Assembly (NCBI GenBank): GCA_944332475.1
Contig: CALVKA010000004.1
Location: forward strand, 1-64,000
Length of the DNA stretch: 64,000 bases
Direction of reading: 5' to 3'
Origin: an uncultured Bacilli bacterium
GTDB lineage: Bacteria > Bacillota_I > Bacilli_A > RF39 > UBA660
This document shows, piece after piece, positions 41,878 through 52,441 of this stretch. A program made the translations under genes and the position numbers. The notes below the pieces were generated by a model. It did no database searches and was not told the origin of the DNA. It worked only from the letters and a program-made list of their open reading frames with translations. The number at the start of each line of letters is the position of its first letter. Within the stretch, counting starts at the first letter, position 1.

Positions 41878-43917
41878 TTACTTCATTTCTTCTTTTGCTG
41901 TTATCATCTCTAGTGTAGCTTCATTAATAGCATCATCTAGTGTTTTAATTTCATCTGTAATCATACTGTAACCGATAGCAGCTCCAAATTCGTGAGGTAA
42001 ATTTTTCATTTCTTTTCCTAGTTTTTTTACATAAGTAGAAACTTGTCTTTCACTATATCCAACTAAATAGATTAGGAATTCGTTACCATCTGTACGTATA
42101 ATTTCACTGTTTTCTAGTTGAGTATTTACTAAAATACCAGCAGCTTTGATAATTAAGTCGTCTCCTTCTTCGTGACCATAATTATCATTGATATATTTTA
42201 CATTGTTTAAATCTACCATAACAATTGCTTGTGGGAAAACTTTTGACTCTTCCCATTCTGGCATTTTGGCATTTAAATAGTTTCTATTTTTTAACGAAGT
42301 TAGCATATCTGTATACTTATGTCTATCACTTGCTTTTACTTTCTTGATTTGTTTTTTCTTTTTAATAATCAAGTAAGCAATTAATAAAATGATTAATGGT
42401 ATAAAGATAATTGCTAACACAATAGTATATACTTGTTGTAAGGTTGAACCCTCTAAGATAGATGCATGTAAATTGGTAATGCCACTATTTCTATAGTTAT
42501 AGTAAGAATTGGTATTGATGATATAATTAAACAAATCATAGAATGCTTCATTATTATTTTTAACCATAAATTTATAATCATTCATCATGGTATCTGTATA
42601 TAATAATTTTAAATCTTTAAATTCATCGTTTTGATAGTATGTATAGATTTCTCTATCCACAACTATTAATCTACTTCCACTTTCTTTTACTAGATCATCA
42701 ATATTATTATAAGTTTTTATTTTTGCCCTAGCATTATTAGAAAAATAATTATATAAAGAGTCATTTTCTAACATTGCTAGACGTTCGTCTTTCATACTTT
42801 CAAAAGAAGTCACAATATGATTGTCTTCTTCTTTTCCTAATACTACGTATTGTTCAATGAAGGTTGATAATGTTGATTTATATTGATCATTATTATAATT
42901 ATAATAATCAAAGTATAAATCTACTTCTCCTTTGTCTACTGCTTTTTTTAGATCTTCTACTGTTTCGTACTCTTGATATTTAAAATTAATACCAGAAAGC
43001 CTTGACATTCTTGCAACGTATTCTCCGGCAATACCAGCCACTTCTCCATTGACCATTTGTTCATATGGTGGATTTTCTACGTATCCATAGGTATAATTTT
43101 TGGAAATTAACTCTGCTTTTGTTTCAGCATCTAATTCATTAGCATTTAGATAATAATCTAAGTAAGCATCATTATATTCATCTACGTAGTTTGTCTGTCT
43201 CCATTTGTTATAATATTTTGTTACAATTTCATTTAATTCATTATTGTTTTTACTTAGTGTTAAAACTATTTTCTTTTGCATTTCTGTGAAGAAATAGTTA
43301 ATAGAATATTTTTCATTGTCAATTGTATAATTTAAATACATAATATTTGGTACAATAACCATATCCACATCACCATCATCTAAAGCTTTATAAATGGCTT
43401 CTATGTTGTCATAGGTTTTATAGGATAAGTTTGTACCACTTTTTAAGTAATAACTGATTTCACTAGAATCATCTTCAAAAATTCCAAATGTAACATTTTT
43501 GAAATCTTTAATATTGTTGATTCTTTGATATGTTTTTCCAACTGCTACATAATTGTCGTTGAATAAACTTAAATCATTATCACTAATTTCTTCATCATTA
43601 TCTAAAATTCTGATTCTAAAACTATCTGTTGAAGTATCAGATTCTTTTAAATATGGAATTCGATTGAATTCTATTCCAATATTATCTTCAAAATCGTCTA
43701 GAAAGTTAAATATAACTCCTTCTCCATTTAAACCATAAAGTGGATAATCATTTACAACTTCGAAATCATATGTTTTATCTGCATTATCTTGTACCCATTG
43801 CTTTTCTCTTACTGTTAATGTAGTGGTAGCATCTTCAGCATTATAATAGCGATAGACAAAGATAAACGCTACTATCGCTATTATAATGGGGATAATTATA
43901 ATTAATTTCTTTTTCAT
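41878..43917 (-). CDS. Double SBP-sensor protein with degenerate GGDEF domain
   Basis: A 679-residue membrane protein. It has an N-terminal helix (4-22), then two extracytoplasmic SBP_bac_3-like domains (about 35-260 and 270-490; LDDGDVDMVIVPN and VDKGEVDLYFDYY are the typical G-x-VD points). A second helix (about 505-530) leads to a cytoplasmic GGDEF domain (about 545-679). The GGDEF domain keeps VDLNNVKYINDNYGH and EGDDL but has RTDGNEF (608-614) where GG(D/E)EF is expected. The Asn at the third position removes a metal ligand, so cyclase activity is doubtful; nucleotide binding may remain. The ligand of the sensor lobes is unknown. It starts exactly at the stop of the preceding gene. Confidence 0.85.
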   Translation of the reverse strand: MKKKLIIIIPIIIAIVAFIFVYRYYNAEDATTTLTVREKQWVQDNADKTYDFEVVNDYPLYGLNGEGVIFNFLDDFEDNIGIEFNRIPYLKESDTSTDSFRIRILDNDEEISDNDLSLFNDNYVAVGKTYQRINNIKDFKNVTFGIFEDDSSEISYYLKSGTNLSYKTYDNIEAIYKALDDGDVDMVIVPNIMYLNYTIDNEKYSINYFFTEMQKKIVLTLSKNNNELNEIVTKYYNKWRQTNYVDEYNDAYLDYYLNANELDAETKAELISKNYTYGYVENPPYEQMVNGEVAGIAGEYVARMSRLSGINFKYQEYETVEDLKKAVDKGEVDLYFDYYNYNNDQYKSTLSTFIEQYVVLGKEEDNHIVTSFESMKDERLAMLENDSLYNYFSNNARAKIKTYNNIDDLVKESGSRLIVVDREIYTYYQNDEFKDLKLLYTDTMMNDYKFMVKNNNEAFYDLFNYIINTNSYYNYRNSGITNLHASILEGSTLQQVYTIVLAIIFIPLIILLIAYLIIKKKKQIKKVKASDRHKYTDMLTSLKNRNYLNAKMPEWEESKVFPQAIVMVDLNNVKYINDNYGHEEGDDLIIKAAGILVNTQLENSEIIRTDGNEFLIYLVGYSERQVSTYVKKLGKEMKNLPHEFGAAIGYSMITDEIKTLDDAINEATLEMITAKEEMK

Positions 43918-44378
43918 TATTCTGTCCCTCTATCTTTTGTCCATGAAAAATCGTCTTTTGCATAATGTTTATATCCTATGATTGGAAAATCACTAGCATC
44001 TGTATCTTTTGTAACAAAGATTTGAATATCATAAAAACCTTTTTCATCTTTATTTAATGCATCAAGAATAATGGTATTTAGTCCTTTGGCAGCATCTACT
44101 GTCGTATCATCTTGTGCCGTAATGATTACTTCAATAATTTTTCCTTGTACACTAACACTTGCTTCTTTTACGCTTTCATTATCTTCTAGGGCAGAGGCTA
44201 TTTTATTTAATTTATTGTTTGAAAGTTCTACCTCTTCTATGCCATCTAAACGATTTCCGTATAGTGCAGTTCCTTCTGCTGGAAAAAACATTCTGACAAC
44301 TTGAAATGCTAAAATCACTAATATTAGGAATACTCCTATTGCTATAATTACGAATTTATTTTTTCTTATAAAACTCAT
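43917..44378 (-). CDS. Single-pass membrane protein of unknown function
   Basis: A 153-residue protein with one N-terminal helix (about 9-30) and an outside domain of alternating strands and helices. The VKEASVSVQGKIIEVIITA and YDIQIFVTK stretches give a beta-alpha-beta rhythm somewhat like Asp23/YloU-type domains, but I would not assign it. It is the first gene of the operon leading to the sensor-GGDEF and YihY proteins; its stop shares a base with the next ATG, so the products are probably made in step. AGGATGTGATG precedes the ATG. Confidence 0.6.
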   Translation of the reverse strand: MSFIRKNKFVIIAIGVFLILVILAFQVVRMFFPAEGTALYGNRLDGIEEVELSNNKLNKIASALEDNESVKEASVSVQGKIIEVIITAQDDTTVDAAKGLNTIILDALNKDEKGFYDIQIFVTKDTDASDFPIIGYKHYAKDDFSWTKDRGTE

Positions 44379-44402
44379 TTATCATCACATCCTAGTATTT
44401 TT

Positions 44403-44431
44403 ATTATACACTATGTACATTTCTTTTTCAA
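44403..44431 (-). promoter_or_regulatory. Promoter of the sensor-GGDEF operon
   Basis: Minus-strand TTGAAA, a 17-base spacer and TATAAT. The -35 box directly follows the gatB stop codon, and no terminator separates the two. Confidence 0.8.
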
Positions 44432-45856
44432 TTATTTGTTTAACTCTTCTTTTAAAACATCCATGGCCATTTTAGGATTTAAGGTTCCCTTACTTTCTTT
44501 CATTACTTGCCCCATTAAATATTTTATAGCACGATCTTTTCCTGCTTTATAATCCGTAACACTTTCTGGATTTGCTTCCATTACTTTTTTTATCATTTCG
44601 ATAATTGCTGAATTATCAGTAATATTTTGAATGCCTGCTTCCTTAGTAATTTCATCTATGCTTTTTTCACTTGTCATTACTTTATCTAATATTTCTTTAA
44701 CGTTTTTGCTAGTTAATGTATTATCGCTTACCTTATTTACTAAATCCATGAATCTTTCTTTTGTTAATGTAGTATCTTTCATTTCTTTTTCTTCTTTGTT
44801 TAGATAAGCGGAAATATCTCCAAGTAATAAATTGCCTGCTGTTTTAAAATCTATCTTTTCTTCTAATAGTTCATTTAGATAGTCACTTAAAGAACGATGT
44901 CCTACTAATTTTTTAGCATTTACTTCGCTGATTCCAAGTGAAATATATTTTTCTCTTCTTGCATCTGGTAACATTGGAATTGTTTTTTTGACTTTGTCAA
45001 TTTGTTCATCTGTTATATATACAAAAGGAATATCAGGTTCAGGGAAATAGCGATAATCGTTTCCTGTTTCTTTGACACGCATCAATACTGTGTCGTTTAG
45101 TTTTGTATCGAATCTTCTTGTCTGTGGTGGGAAGGTTTTTCCTTCGTCATATAATTGTGCTTGACGTTCTATTTCTTTTTCAATACTTAGTTTGACGTTG
45201 GAGATGGAACCAATGTTTTTAATTTCTGCTTTGGTACCAAATGGGTCTGATTCTTGTTTTCTGATAGATACATTAGCATCTGCTCTCATAGAGCCTTCTT
45301 CCATCTTACAGTCAGAAACATCACTATAAAATAATAACTCTCTTAGTTTTTCTAGGTAAAGTTTCGCTTCTTCTCCACTTTCCATGCAAGGTTTTGTTAC
45401 AATTTCAATTAATGGAACACCGGCACGATTAAAATCTAGTAGTGTTTTATCTCCTCTATGCGTACTTTTACAAGTGTCCTCTTCAATATGCATTTCTTCA
45501 ATTTCTATTTTTTTCTTTTTGCCATTTACTTCAATTTCTACATAACCATCATATCCAATTGGGGTTTCTGCTTGCGTAATCTGATAATTTTTAGGATTAT
45601 CTGGGTAGAAATAGTTTTTTCTATCAAAATGCATTTGTCTTCTAATCTTGCAGTTTAGGACTAATGCTGCTTTAATTGCTAAATTGATTACTTCTTTGTT
45701 TAATGTTGGAAGTGTTCCTGGATATCCTAAATCTACTACATTGGTTAAGGAATTTGCCATTTGTCCGTAACCATTTATACTATTGGAAAAAATCTTGGTT
45801 TTTGTTTTTAGTTCGCAGTGTACTTCAATACCGATGGTTGGAAGATAATTAGACAT
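44432..45856 (-). CDS. gatB: Asp/Glu-tRNA(Asn/Gln) amidotransferase subunit B
   Basis: A 474-residue kinase-like subunit that activates Glu-tRNA(Gln)/Asp-tRNA(Asn) for amidation. It shows TIGIEVHCELKT at the start, HFDRKNYFYPDNPKNYQITQ near 85-104, EEDTCKS, DFNRAGVPLIEIVT, MEEGSMRADANVS and RYFPEPDIP. The C-terminal GatB/Yqey tail ends with GxxNPKMAMDVLKEEL. The ATG at 45856 has AAGGGTGAGG upstream and overlaps gatA by eight bases; a GTG at 45865 is less likely. It is the last gene of gatCAB. The pathway implies that Gln-tRNA, and perhaps Asn-tRNA, is made indirectly. Confidence 0.97.
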   Translation of the reverse strand: MSNYLPTIGIEVHCELKTKTKIFSNSINGYGQMANSLTNVVDLGYPGTLPTLNKEVINLAIKAALVLNCKIRRQMHFDRKNYFYPDNPKNYQITQAETPIGYDGYVEIEVNGKKKKIEIEEMHIEEDTCKSTHRGDKTLLDFNRAGVPLIEIVTKPCMESGEEAKLYLEKLRELLFYSDVSDCKMEEGSMRADANVSIRKQESDPFGTKAEIKNIGSISNVKLSIEKEIERQAQLYDEGKTFPPQTRRFDTKLNDTVLMRVKETGNDYRYFPEPDIPFVYITDEQIDKVKKTIPMLPDARREKYISLGISEVNAKKLVGHRSLSDYLNELLEEKIDFKTAGNLLLGDISAYLNKEEKEMKDTTLTKERFMDLVNKVSDNTLTSKNVKEILDKVMTSEKSIDEITKEAGIQNITDNSAIIEMIKKVMEANPESVTDYKAGKDRAIKYLMGQVMKESKGTLNPKMAMDVLKEELNK

Positions 45857-47309
45857 TTTCCTCACCCTTTCTTGAATCTAGATTTAAATTTAATTTTTTT
45901 TCTAGGAAACCTGCTAATTGATAAATCGTTGCTTCATCAAAACTGTTTCCTATGATATGTAGGCCAATTGGCATATGTCCTTTTCCAAAACCGATTGGTA
46001 AGGATAAACCTGGTAATCCTGCCATATTCACTGGAATAACTAAGACATCATCCATAAAACTTTTGGATGGATCATCCATTGGATCTGTTAAATCATATGC
46101 TGTTGTTGTAGTTGTTGATCCAATAATTAAATCATATTCTTTAAAAATTCTGTCAAATTCTTTTTTCATATCATCTCTAATGGATAGGGCTTTATTATAA
46201 TATATTTTGGCATTATCTCCACTTAATAGATATGAGCCCACCATAATTCTTCTTTTTACTTCTTTTCCAAAACCATTTTTTCTGGTCTCTAAATATAAAT
46301 CTTCAATATCTTTTGGATTTTCTTTTGTATATCCGTAGCGAATTCCATCAAATCTTGCTAAGTTGGATGAGGCTTCTCCCATGGCAATAATCTGATATAA
46401 AGTAACAGCTTTATCTAAATATTTCATGTCTACATAATCCACTGTTGCTCCTGATGATTCTAATATTTTTTTCGTATTTTCGACTTCTTTTCTAATCTCT
46501 TCTGATACAATATCACTTCTAAAGTAATTGGGAAGAGCAATTTTCATTCCCTTAATATCTTTTCCAATCTTTCTTGTAAAATCTTCTTGTTCTTTATCTG
46601 CAGAGGTTAAATCCTTGTCATCCATACCGGCGATTACATTTAAAAGTAAGGCATTTTCATAAACGTTTCTTGTCATTGGGCCGGCTTGATCTAGACTGGA
46701 TGCAAAAGCTACAATTCCATAGCGTGATACTCTTCCGTATGTAGGTTTCATGCCAACAATTCCTGTATAACTTGCTGGTTGACGGATGGAACCTCCTGTA
46801 TCGGTTCCTAAAGCAAATAAGACATCTCTAGCGGCAATTGTTGTTGCGGAACCTCCAGAAGATCCTCCGGAAATTTTATTATGATTCCATGGGTTTTTTG
46901 GTGCTCCAAAATAACTAGTTCTACTACTAGATCCCATGGCAAATTCATCCATATTAGTCTTTCCAATAATAATCATATCATTAGCTTTTATTTTTTCTAC
47001 AATCGTAGCGTCATAAATTGGAATAAAATTATCTAAAATATGAGAAGCACAGGTAGTTCTTAAACCTTTTGTTAGAATATTATCTTTTACTGCAATGGGT
47101 AAACCAAACAATAAGTTATCTCCTGCGTCTTTTTGTTCTAAGGCTTCTGCTTGTTTTAGTGCCTCTTCTTTATTTAACGTAATATAGCCATTTAAATTTT
47201 TGCTTTTTTCAATTCTTTCAAAAGCTTCTTCTACTAAGTCCTTTGGTGATATTTCTTTCTTTTTTAGTGCATCATGAATTTCTTGTATTGATTTATCTAA
47301 AAACTGCAT
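45849..47309 (-). CDS. gatA: Asp/Glu-tRNA(Asn/Gln) amidotransferase subunit A
   Basis: A 486-residue amidase-signature subunit that releases ammonia from glutamine or asparagine. The Ser-cisSer-Lys triad lies in the LPIAVKDN Lys (near 78), the GGSSGGSATT glycine/serine loop and LGTDTGGSIRQPA. KPTYGRVSRYG and SSLDQAGPMTR are also typical. The ATG at 47309 has GGAGG six bases upstream; the longer frame to 47324 overlaps gatC and is rejected. It starts just after the gatC stop and passes ammonia to GatB. Confidence 0.97.
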   Translation of the reverse strand: MQFLDKSIQEIHDALKKKEISPKDLVEEAFERIEKSKNLNGYITLNKEEALKQAEALEQKDAGDNLLFGLPIAVKDNILTKGLRTTCASHILDNFIPIYDATIVEKIKANDMIIIGKTNMDEFAMGSSSRTSYFGAPKNPWNHNKISGGSSGGSATTIAARDVLFALGTDTGGSIRQPASYTGIVGMKPTYGRVSRYGIVAFASSLDQAGPMTRNVYENALLLNVIAGMDDKDLTSADKEQEDFTRKIGKDIKGMKIALPNYFRSDIVSEEIRKEVENTKKILESSGATVDYVDMKYLDKAVTLYQIIAMGEASSNLARFDGIRYGYTKENPKDIEDLYLETRKNGFGKEVKRRIMVGSYLLSGDNAKIYYNKALSIRDDMKKEFDRIFKEYDLIIGSTTTTTAYDLTDPMDDPSKSFMDDVLVIPVNMAGLPGLSLPIGFGKGHMPIGLHIIGNSFDEATIYQLAGFLEKKLNLNLDSRKGEENV

Positions 47310-47310
47310 A

Positions 47311-47613
47311 TTAAGCCTCCTCACTTATAACAATAGGAACTGCAATATAATTCCCACTATGTCTTGGTGCGTTTTTTAAGACTTCTTTTGGGTTTAACAT
47401 TTCGCCTGGTTCATCGTCTCTTAAAACAGCATCTCTTTCCCAGGGAGCAATCATTCTCTCTTCGTCATAGCCATCTACTTCTTTTATTTTATCTACATCG
47501 TTTAAAAGTTGTTTTAACTCTACTTGATATTTTTCGATTTCTTCTTCCCCTACTTTAATTCTTGCTAGATGAGCAACATGTAATACTTCTTCTTTTGTTA
47601 ATTTATTATTCAC
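47311..47613 (-). CDS. gatC: Asp/Glu-tRNA(Asn/Gln) amidotransferase subunit C
   Basis: A 100-residue subunit that wraps around and stabilises GatA. It shows EVLHVAHLARIKVGEEEIEKY, LNDVDKIKEVD and LRDDEPGEML, and ends with NAPRHSGNYIAVPIV. The start codon is GTG with AAAGGAGG upstream. It is the first gene of the operon. Confidence 0.95.
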   Translation of the reverse strand: MNNKLTKEEVLHVAHLARIKVGEEEIEKYQVELKQLLNDVDKIKEVDGYDEERMIAPWERDAVLRDDEPGEMLNPKEVLKNAPRHSGNYIAVPIVISEEA

Positions 47614-47638
47614 TGGAATTCCTCCTTTAACTTTAGTT

Positions 47639-47647
47639 ATTATATCA
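47639..47647 (-). promoter_or_regulatory. Extended -10 promoter of gatCAB
   Basis: Minus-strand TGATATAAT, about 26 bases before the gatC GTG. No good -35 is seen. Confidence 0.55.
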
Positions 47648-47672
47648 CAATTTTTAGTATTGGAAAACCGAG

Positions 47673-47702
47673 AAAGAAAAAAAGAAACCCGGGTTTCTTT
47701 TT
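47673..47702 (-). terminator. Terminator of the 47701 gene
   Basis: A perfect 12-bp inverted repeat (47679-47690 with 47691-47702) whose centre forms the loop, with T-rich sequence beyond on the minus strand. It overlaps the stop codon. Confidence 0.85.
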
Positions 47703-48612
47703 AGTTATTATTTATTTTTATTGTAGGTATCGGAGAAGATGAATTTTGTGGTACTTGTGTTGACTCGGGTTGTGGTGTTGCAACGGGTGCTGGTGGAGTA
47801 GGTTGTTGTGGTGGGGCTGAATTCATCATTAGTTGTTGCTGATTATAAAGTGCTTCTTGTTTTGTTTGTGCATATAACTTGCTATAGTATTCTGCATTTG
47901 TTGAAAGTTCTACATTCGTTTTTTTCAATTGTTCTAACTGTTCCATTGAACTTTGGCTTTCTTGTTTGTTTTTTTCTAATTCCTTTTGTAAGTTTGATAC
48001 TGTCTTTTGCAATTCGTTACATTTACTACTTAAAACTGTAATATTTTCAATAGATTCTTGTTTATCTAATACTAATAAAAATATGGTCGTAACTCCTAAA
48101 ATTACTTCTGCAATTGTTGCAATCACATATAATGTAAGAGAAAGAACTGGTACGAAAAGTGATATTACACTCATGATGATAATAGCTACTGTTAAACCAA
48201 CTGTTGCACTACGTAATGTTCTTATGGTATCCGTATCACTAATGGTACTGGATATAAACGTTAGAACTGCTGAAACGCTTGTAAAGATTATTGTCAATAG
48301 GAAAATGATTGCAAGAATATTAGAACTACCATAGTTTAGTCCATATAGACTAAGATTGATTACTCCTAGACTTATTAATATTACAAAGATGATAGAGATG
48401 ATTACTCCAATTACTGTAAAAAAACTAAATACGATACTTACATTATTTTTATTTCCGGTTGAAGCTAGCATTAATGCCACTCCTGCAAGGAACAAAATTG
48501 CTCCCAACATTTGCAAAAAACTTGGCATGGAAGATATTAGAATAGACAATATCATAATAATAGCGCCTAATATAAGTCCTATACCAGAAAAGTATGTTAA
48601 TTTATTTTTCAT
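47701..48612 (-). CDS. Polytopic membrane protein with coiled coil and proline-rich tail
   Basis: A 303-residue protein with about six helices in the first 190 residues, then a coiled coil (about 195-255; NELQKTVSNLQKELEKNKQE) and a Pro/Gln/Thr-rich end (about 260-303). I do not recognise the family. The coiled coil and disordered end could bind partner proteins in the cytoplasm. It has its own extended -10 promoter (TGTTATAAT near 48645) and terminator, so it is a single-gene unit. A distant resemblance in layout to the 57172 product (helices, then a long Pro-rich tail) is noted but is not evidence of homology. Confidence 0.6.
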   Translation of the reverse strand: MKNKLTYFSGIGLILGAIIMILSILISSMPSFLQMLGAILFLAGVALMLASTGNKNNVSIVFSFFTVIGVIISIIFVILISLGVINLSLYGLNYGSSNILAIIFLLTIIFTSVSAVLTFISSTISDTDTIRTLRSATVGLTVAIIIMSVISLFVPVLSLTLYVIATIAEVILGVTTIFLLVLDKQESIENITVLSSKCNELQKTVSNLQKELEKNKQESQSSMEQLEQLKKTNVELSTNAEYYSKLYAQTKQEALYNQQQLMMNSAPPQQPTPPAPVATPQPESTQVPQNSSSPIPTIKINNN

Positions 48613-48729
48613 TTTTACTCACCCAATAATCTACTATACTATTAAGTTTATTATAACATAAAAATTGTAGTATGCATTTTATGAGAGGAATTTTATATCA
48701 ATTTTTATTGTTTTACGTAAATTTTTCTC

Positions 48730-48772
48730 TCCTATAAAAAAATCGTTTTCTAACGATAAAAACGATTTTTTT
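48730..48772 (-). terminator. Terminator of the 48781 gene
   Basis: An inverted repeat with arms of about 11 bp (starting near 48735 and ending near 48771) contains AAAATCGTT and AACGATTTT, with a T-run on the minus strand. Confidence 0.7.
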
Positions 48773-48780
48773 ATTATCTT

Positions 48781-49455
48781 TTATTCAGCAAAACAGTTAC
48801 TCATATTTACAGTGTTGGCCTTGTTAGCTGTTGCGAAAGTAAAATTATCTATGGTACCTAGTACGGTGATTTCCATTCCTTCTTCAAAATTACTGAAGTC
48901 TGTTTTTTCTGCCATTGGACACTCAATTCTTAATGTGTATGTATTATCTGGATCATGGTAACGTAGAACTAATTCATTATCTTTGATTCTAAAGATTCTT
49001 CCTGTAATTCTTACAAACTTACCTGCATATTTTTCGGCAGTTGCTTCTGGTTCATTTCGAAAGTCGATTGCTAAATCAATAGCGTCTACATCTATTGGTT
49101 CTACTGAATATGGCATTGTCCAAAAACCTACTTCTGTATCTCTTCGACCTTGTTCTTGATGATATTTGATTACTTTATATCCTAACCCATAAAAAATTTG
49201 TGTTCCTCCATCATCTAAGGTTGCTGTTCGAAGTGCAAAGTATGGTCCTTTATCGTATTTTACCACACATACCATATCAATCGCTATGATAATACCTATT
49301 GCAATAATGATGATAAAGATTAGATTCATAATAAATCTTGGGCGAGATTCTTTTTCTTCTGTTATTTCTATTTCATCCATATTATTCATGCCATAATTAT
49401 TATAATCTACATAGTTTTCTTCTACTATCTCTTTTTCTTTCTTTTTCTTTCTCAT
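48781..49455 (-). CDS. Single-pass membrane protein with tRNA_anti-like OB-fold domain
   Basis: A 224-residue protein with a charged N-terminus (1-38), one helix (about 42-64) and an outside part. Residues about 68-100 (YFALRTATLDDGGTQIFYGLGYKVIKY) match an N-terminal motif common in small Firmicute membrane proteins and lipoproteins. Residues about 140-224 fit the tRNA_anti-like OB fold (KFVRITGRIFRI, LRIECPMAEK, EGMEITVLGTID). The OB fold binds ligands in general, so no substrate can be given. A consensus promoter and AAGGAGG precede the start. Confidence 0.65.
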   Translation of the reverse strand: MRKKKKEKEIVEENYVDYNNYGMNNMDEIEITEEKESRPRFIMNLIFIIIIAIGIIIAIDMVCVVKYDKGPYFALRTATLDDGGTQIFYGLGYKVIKYHQEQGRRDTEVGFWTMPYSVEPIDVDAIDLAIDFRNEPEATAEKYAGKFVRITGRIFRIKDNELVLRYHDPDNTYTLRIECPMAEKTDFSNFEEGMEITVLGTIDNFTFATANKANTVNMSNCFAE

Positions 49456-49515
49456 ACTTTTTCCTCCTTAAGATGGGATTTTTTGTATGAAGTTCCCCTT
49501 TTGTTACTGCTCGTT

Positions 49516-49543
49516 ATTATACCATAAGAAGTCTTTTTTGTAA

Positions 49544-49544
<1 letters not shown>
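49516..49544 (-). promoter_or_regulatory. Promoter of the 48781 gene
   Basis: Minus-strand TTTACA, a 17-base spacer and TATAAT with an extended -10 TG. The leader is about 55 bases. Confidence 0.75.
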
Positions 49545-51563
<2,019 letters not shown>

Positions 51564-51576
51564 TCATTTTTACTTA

Positions 51577-51605
51577 TTAAAAAAAAGAAAGTTTCCACTT
51601 TCTTT
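51577..51605 (-). terminator. Terminator of the zinc-ribbon protein gene
   Basis: A 9-bp stem (51584-51592 with 51597-51605) with a TTCC loop, followed on the minus strand by T-rich sequence. Confidence 0.85.
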
Positions 51606-51610
51606 CTCTT

Positions 51611-52282
51611 TTATTCTGTCATTTCAATCAACCTTGATACAATACTTGTGGTAGTATCTTTCTGTTTTGTAGTCGATTTTACTTCTGTTGCATCATTTAC
51701 AAAAGGAATGACTCCTTCTACCAATTCTTTTCCCCTCTTGTATGTAGTTGTCATCGATTGCACCCAAAAAACTTTGTCATCACCTGCTTTTTTTATAGCA
51801 ACTACTCCTCGGTAATTCTCCATTTGATAATTTGCAATTATCCAATCTATGTCTTCATATTCTGTCTGTTCTATATCTATAATCATTTCACTAGAATCTT
51901 GGAGTTGTTGAAAGTTAAATAAAACATTGTCATAACTATCTGGATATAATTGTATGCCTACTGCCTCTTCACTAGAAAATCGATCTAATCTAAGTGTTAA
52001 AACATTATTATCTACTGCAGTTTCATAATTCCCTGGGATTTTCATGCTATAGTTGCCTATTGTTACTGTATTTGGTTGCATCTTTTTTATTAATGAAGGT
52101 ACTTCACGGCCTATAAATAAAACGATTAGTACTATTATCACCAAAATAAGAATCATGATAGGTTTTGTTTTGATATTGGCTTGTTTTTTGAATTCAGAAG
52201 TTGCTTCTTGTAGTGGAGCACCACAGTTTTTACAAAACTTATCCCCTATTTTATTTTCGCTTCCACACTGATTGCAAACCAT
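51611..52282 (-). CDS. Zinc-ribbon membrane protein of unknown function
   Basis: A 223-residue protein. Residues 3-20 form a zinc ribbon (CNQCGSENKIGDKFCKNCG, four Cys). One helix follows (about 41-59), then an outside domain of about 160 residues with an EIIIDIEQTEYEDIDWIIANY-like centre (SEMIIDIEQTEYEDIDW). The zinc ribbon is of the common zinc_ribbon_2 type at the start of many Firmicute membrane proteins. The outside domain is not recognised. AAGGTGAAAG lies before the ATG, and it is a single-gene unit. Confidence 0.7.
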   Translation of the reverse strand: MVCNQCGSENKIGDKFCKNCGAPLQEATSEFKKQANIKTKPIMILILVIIVLIVLFIGREVPSLIKKMQPNTVTIGNYSMKIPGNYETAVDNNVLTLRLDRFSSEEAVGIQLYPDSYDNVLFNFQQLQDSSEMIIDIEQTEYEDIDWIIANYQMENYRGVVAIKKAGDDKVFWVQSMTTTYKRGKELVEGVIPFVNDATEVKSTTKQKDTTTSIVSRLIEMTE

Positions 52283-52416
52283 ACTTTCACCTTCTCTACT
52301 ATTATTAGAATATCATGATTTGCTATTGCATGGTCTTTCTTTTTATATTCTTTTACAAGTTTTTACAATATTATGTTACTCGTTTTCTTAATTTATAAAT
52401 TATAGGCATTATAAAA

Positions 52417-52434
52417 GGATGACTTTCATCATCC
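52417..52434 (-). terminator. Weak terminator-like hairpin after the Bax inhibitor-1-type gene
   Basis: A 6-bp stem (GGATGA with TCATCC) with a six-base loop, followed on the minus strand by only four T. Confidence 0.4.
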
Positions 52435-52441
52435 ATATATT

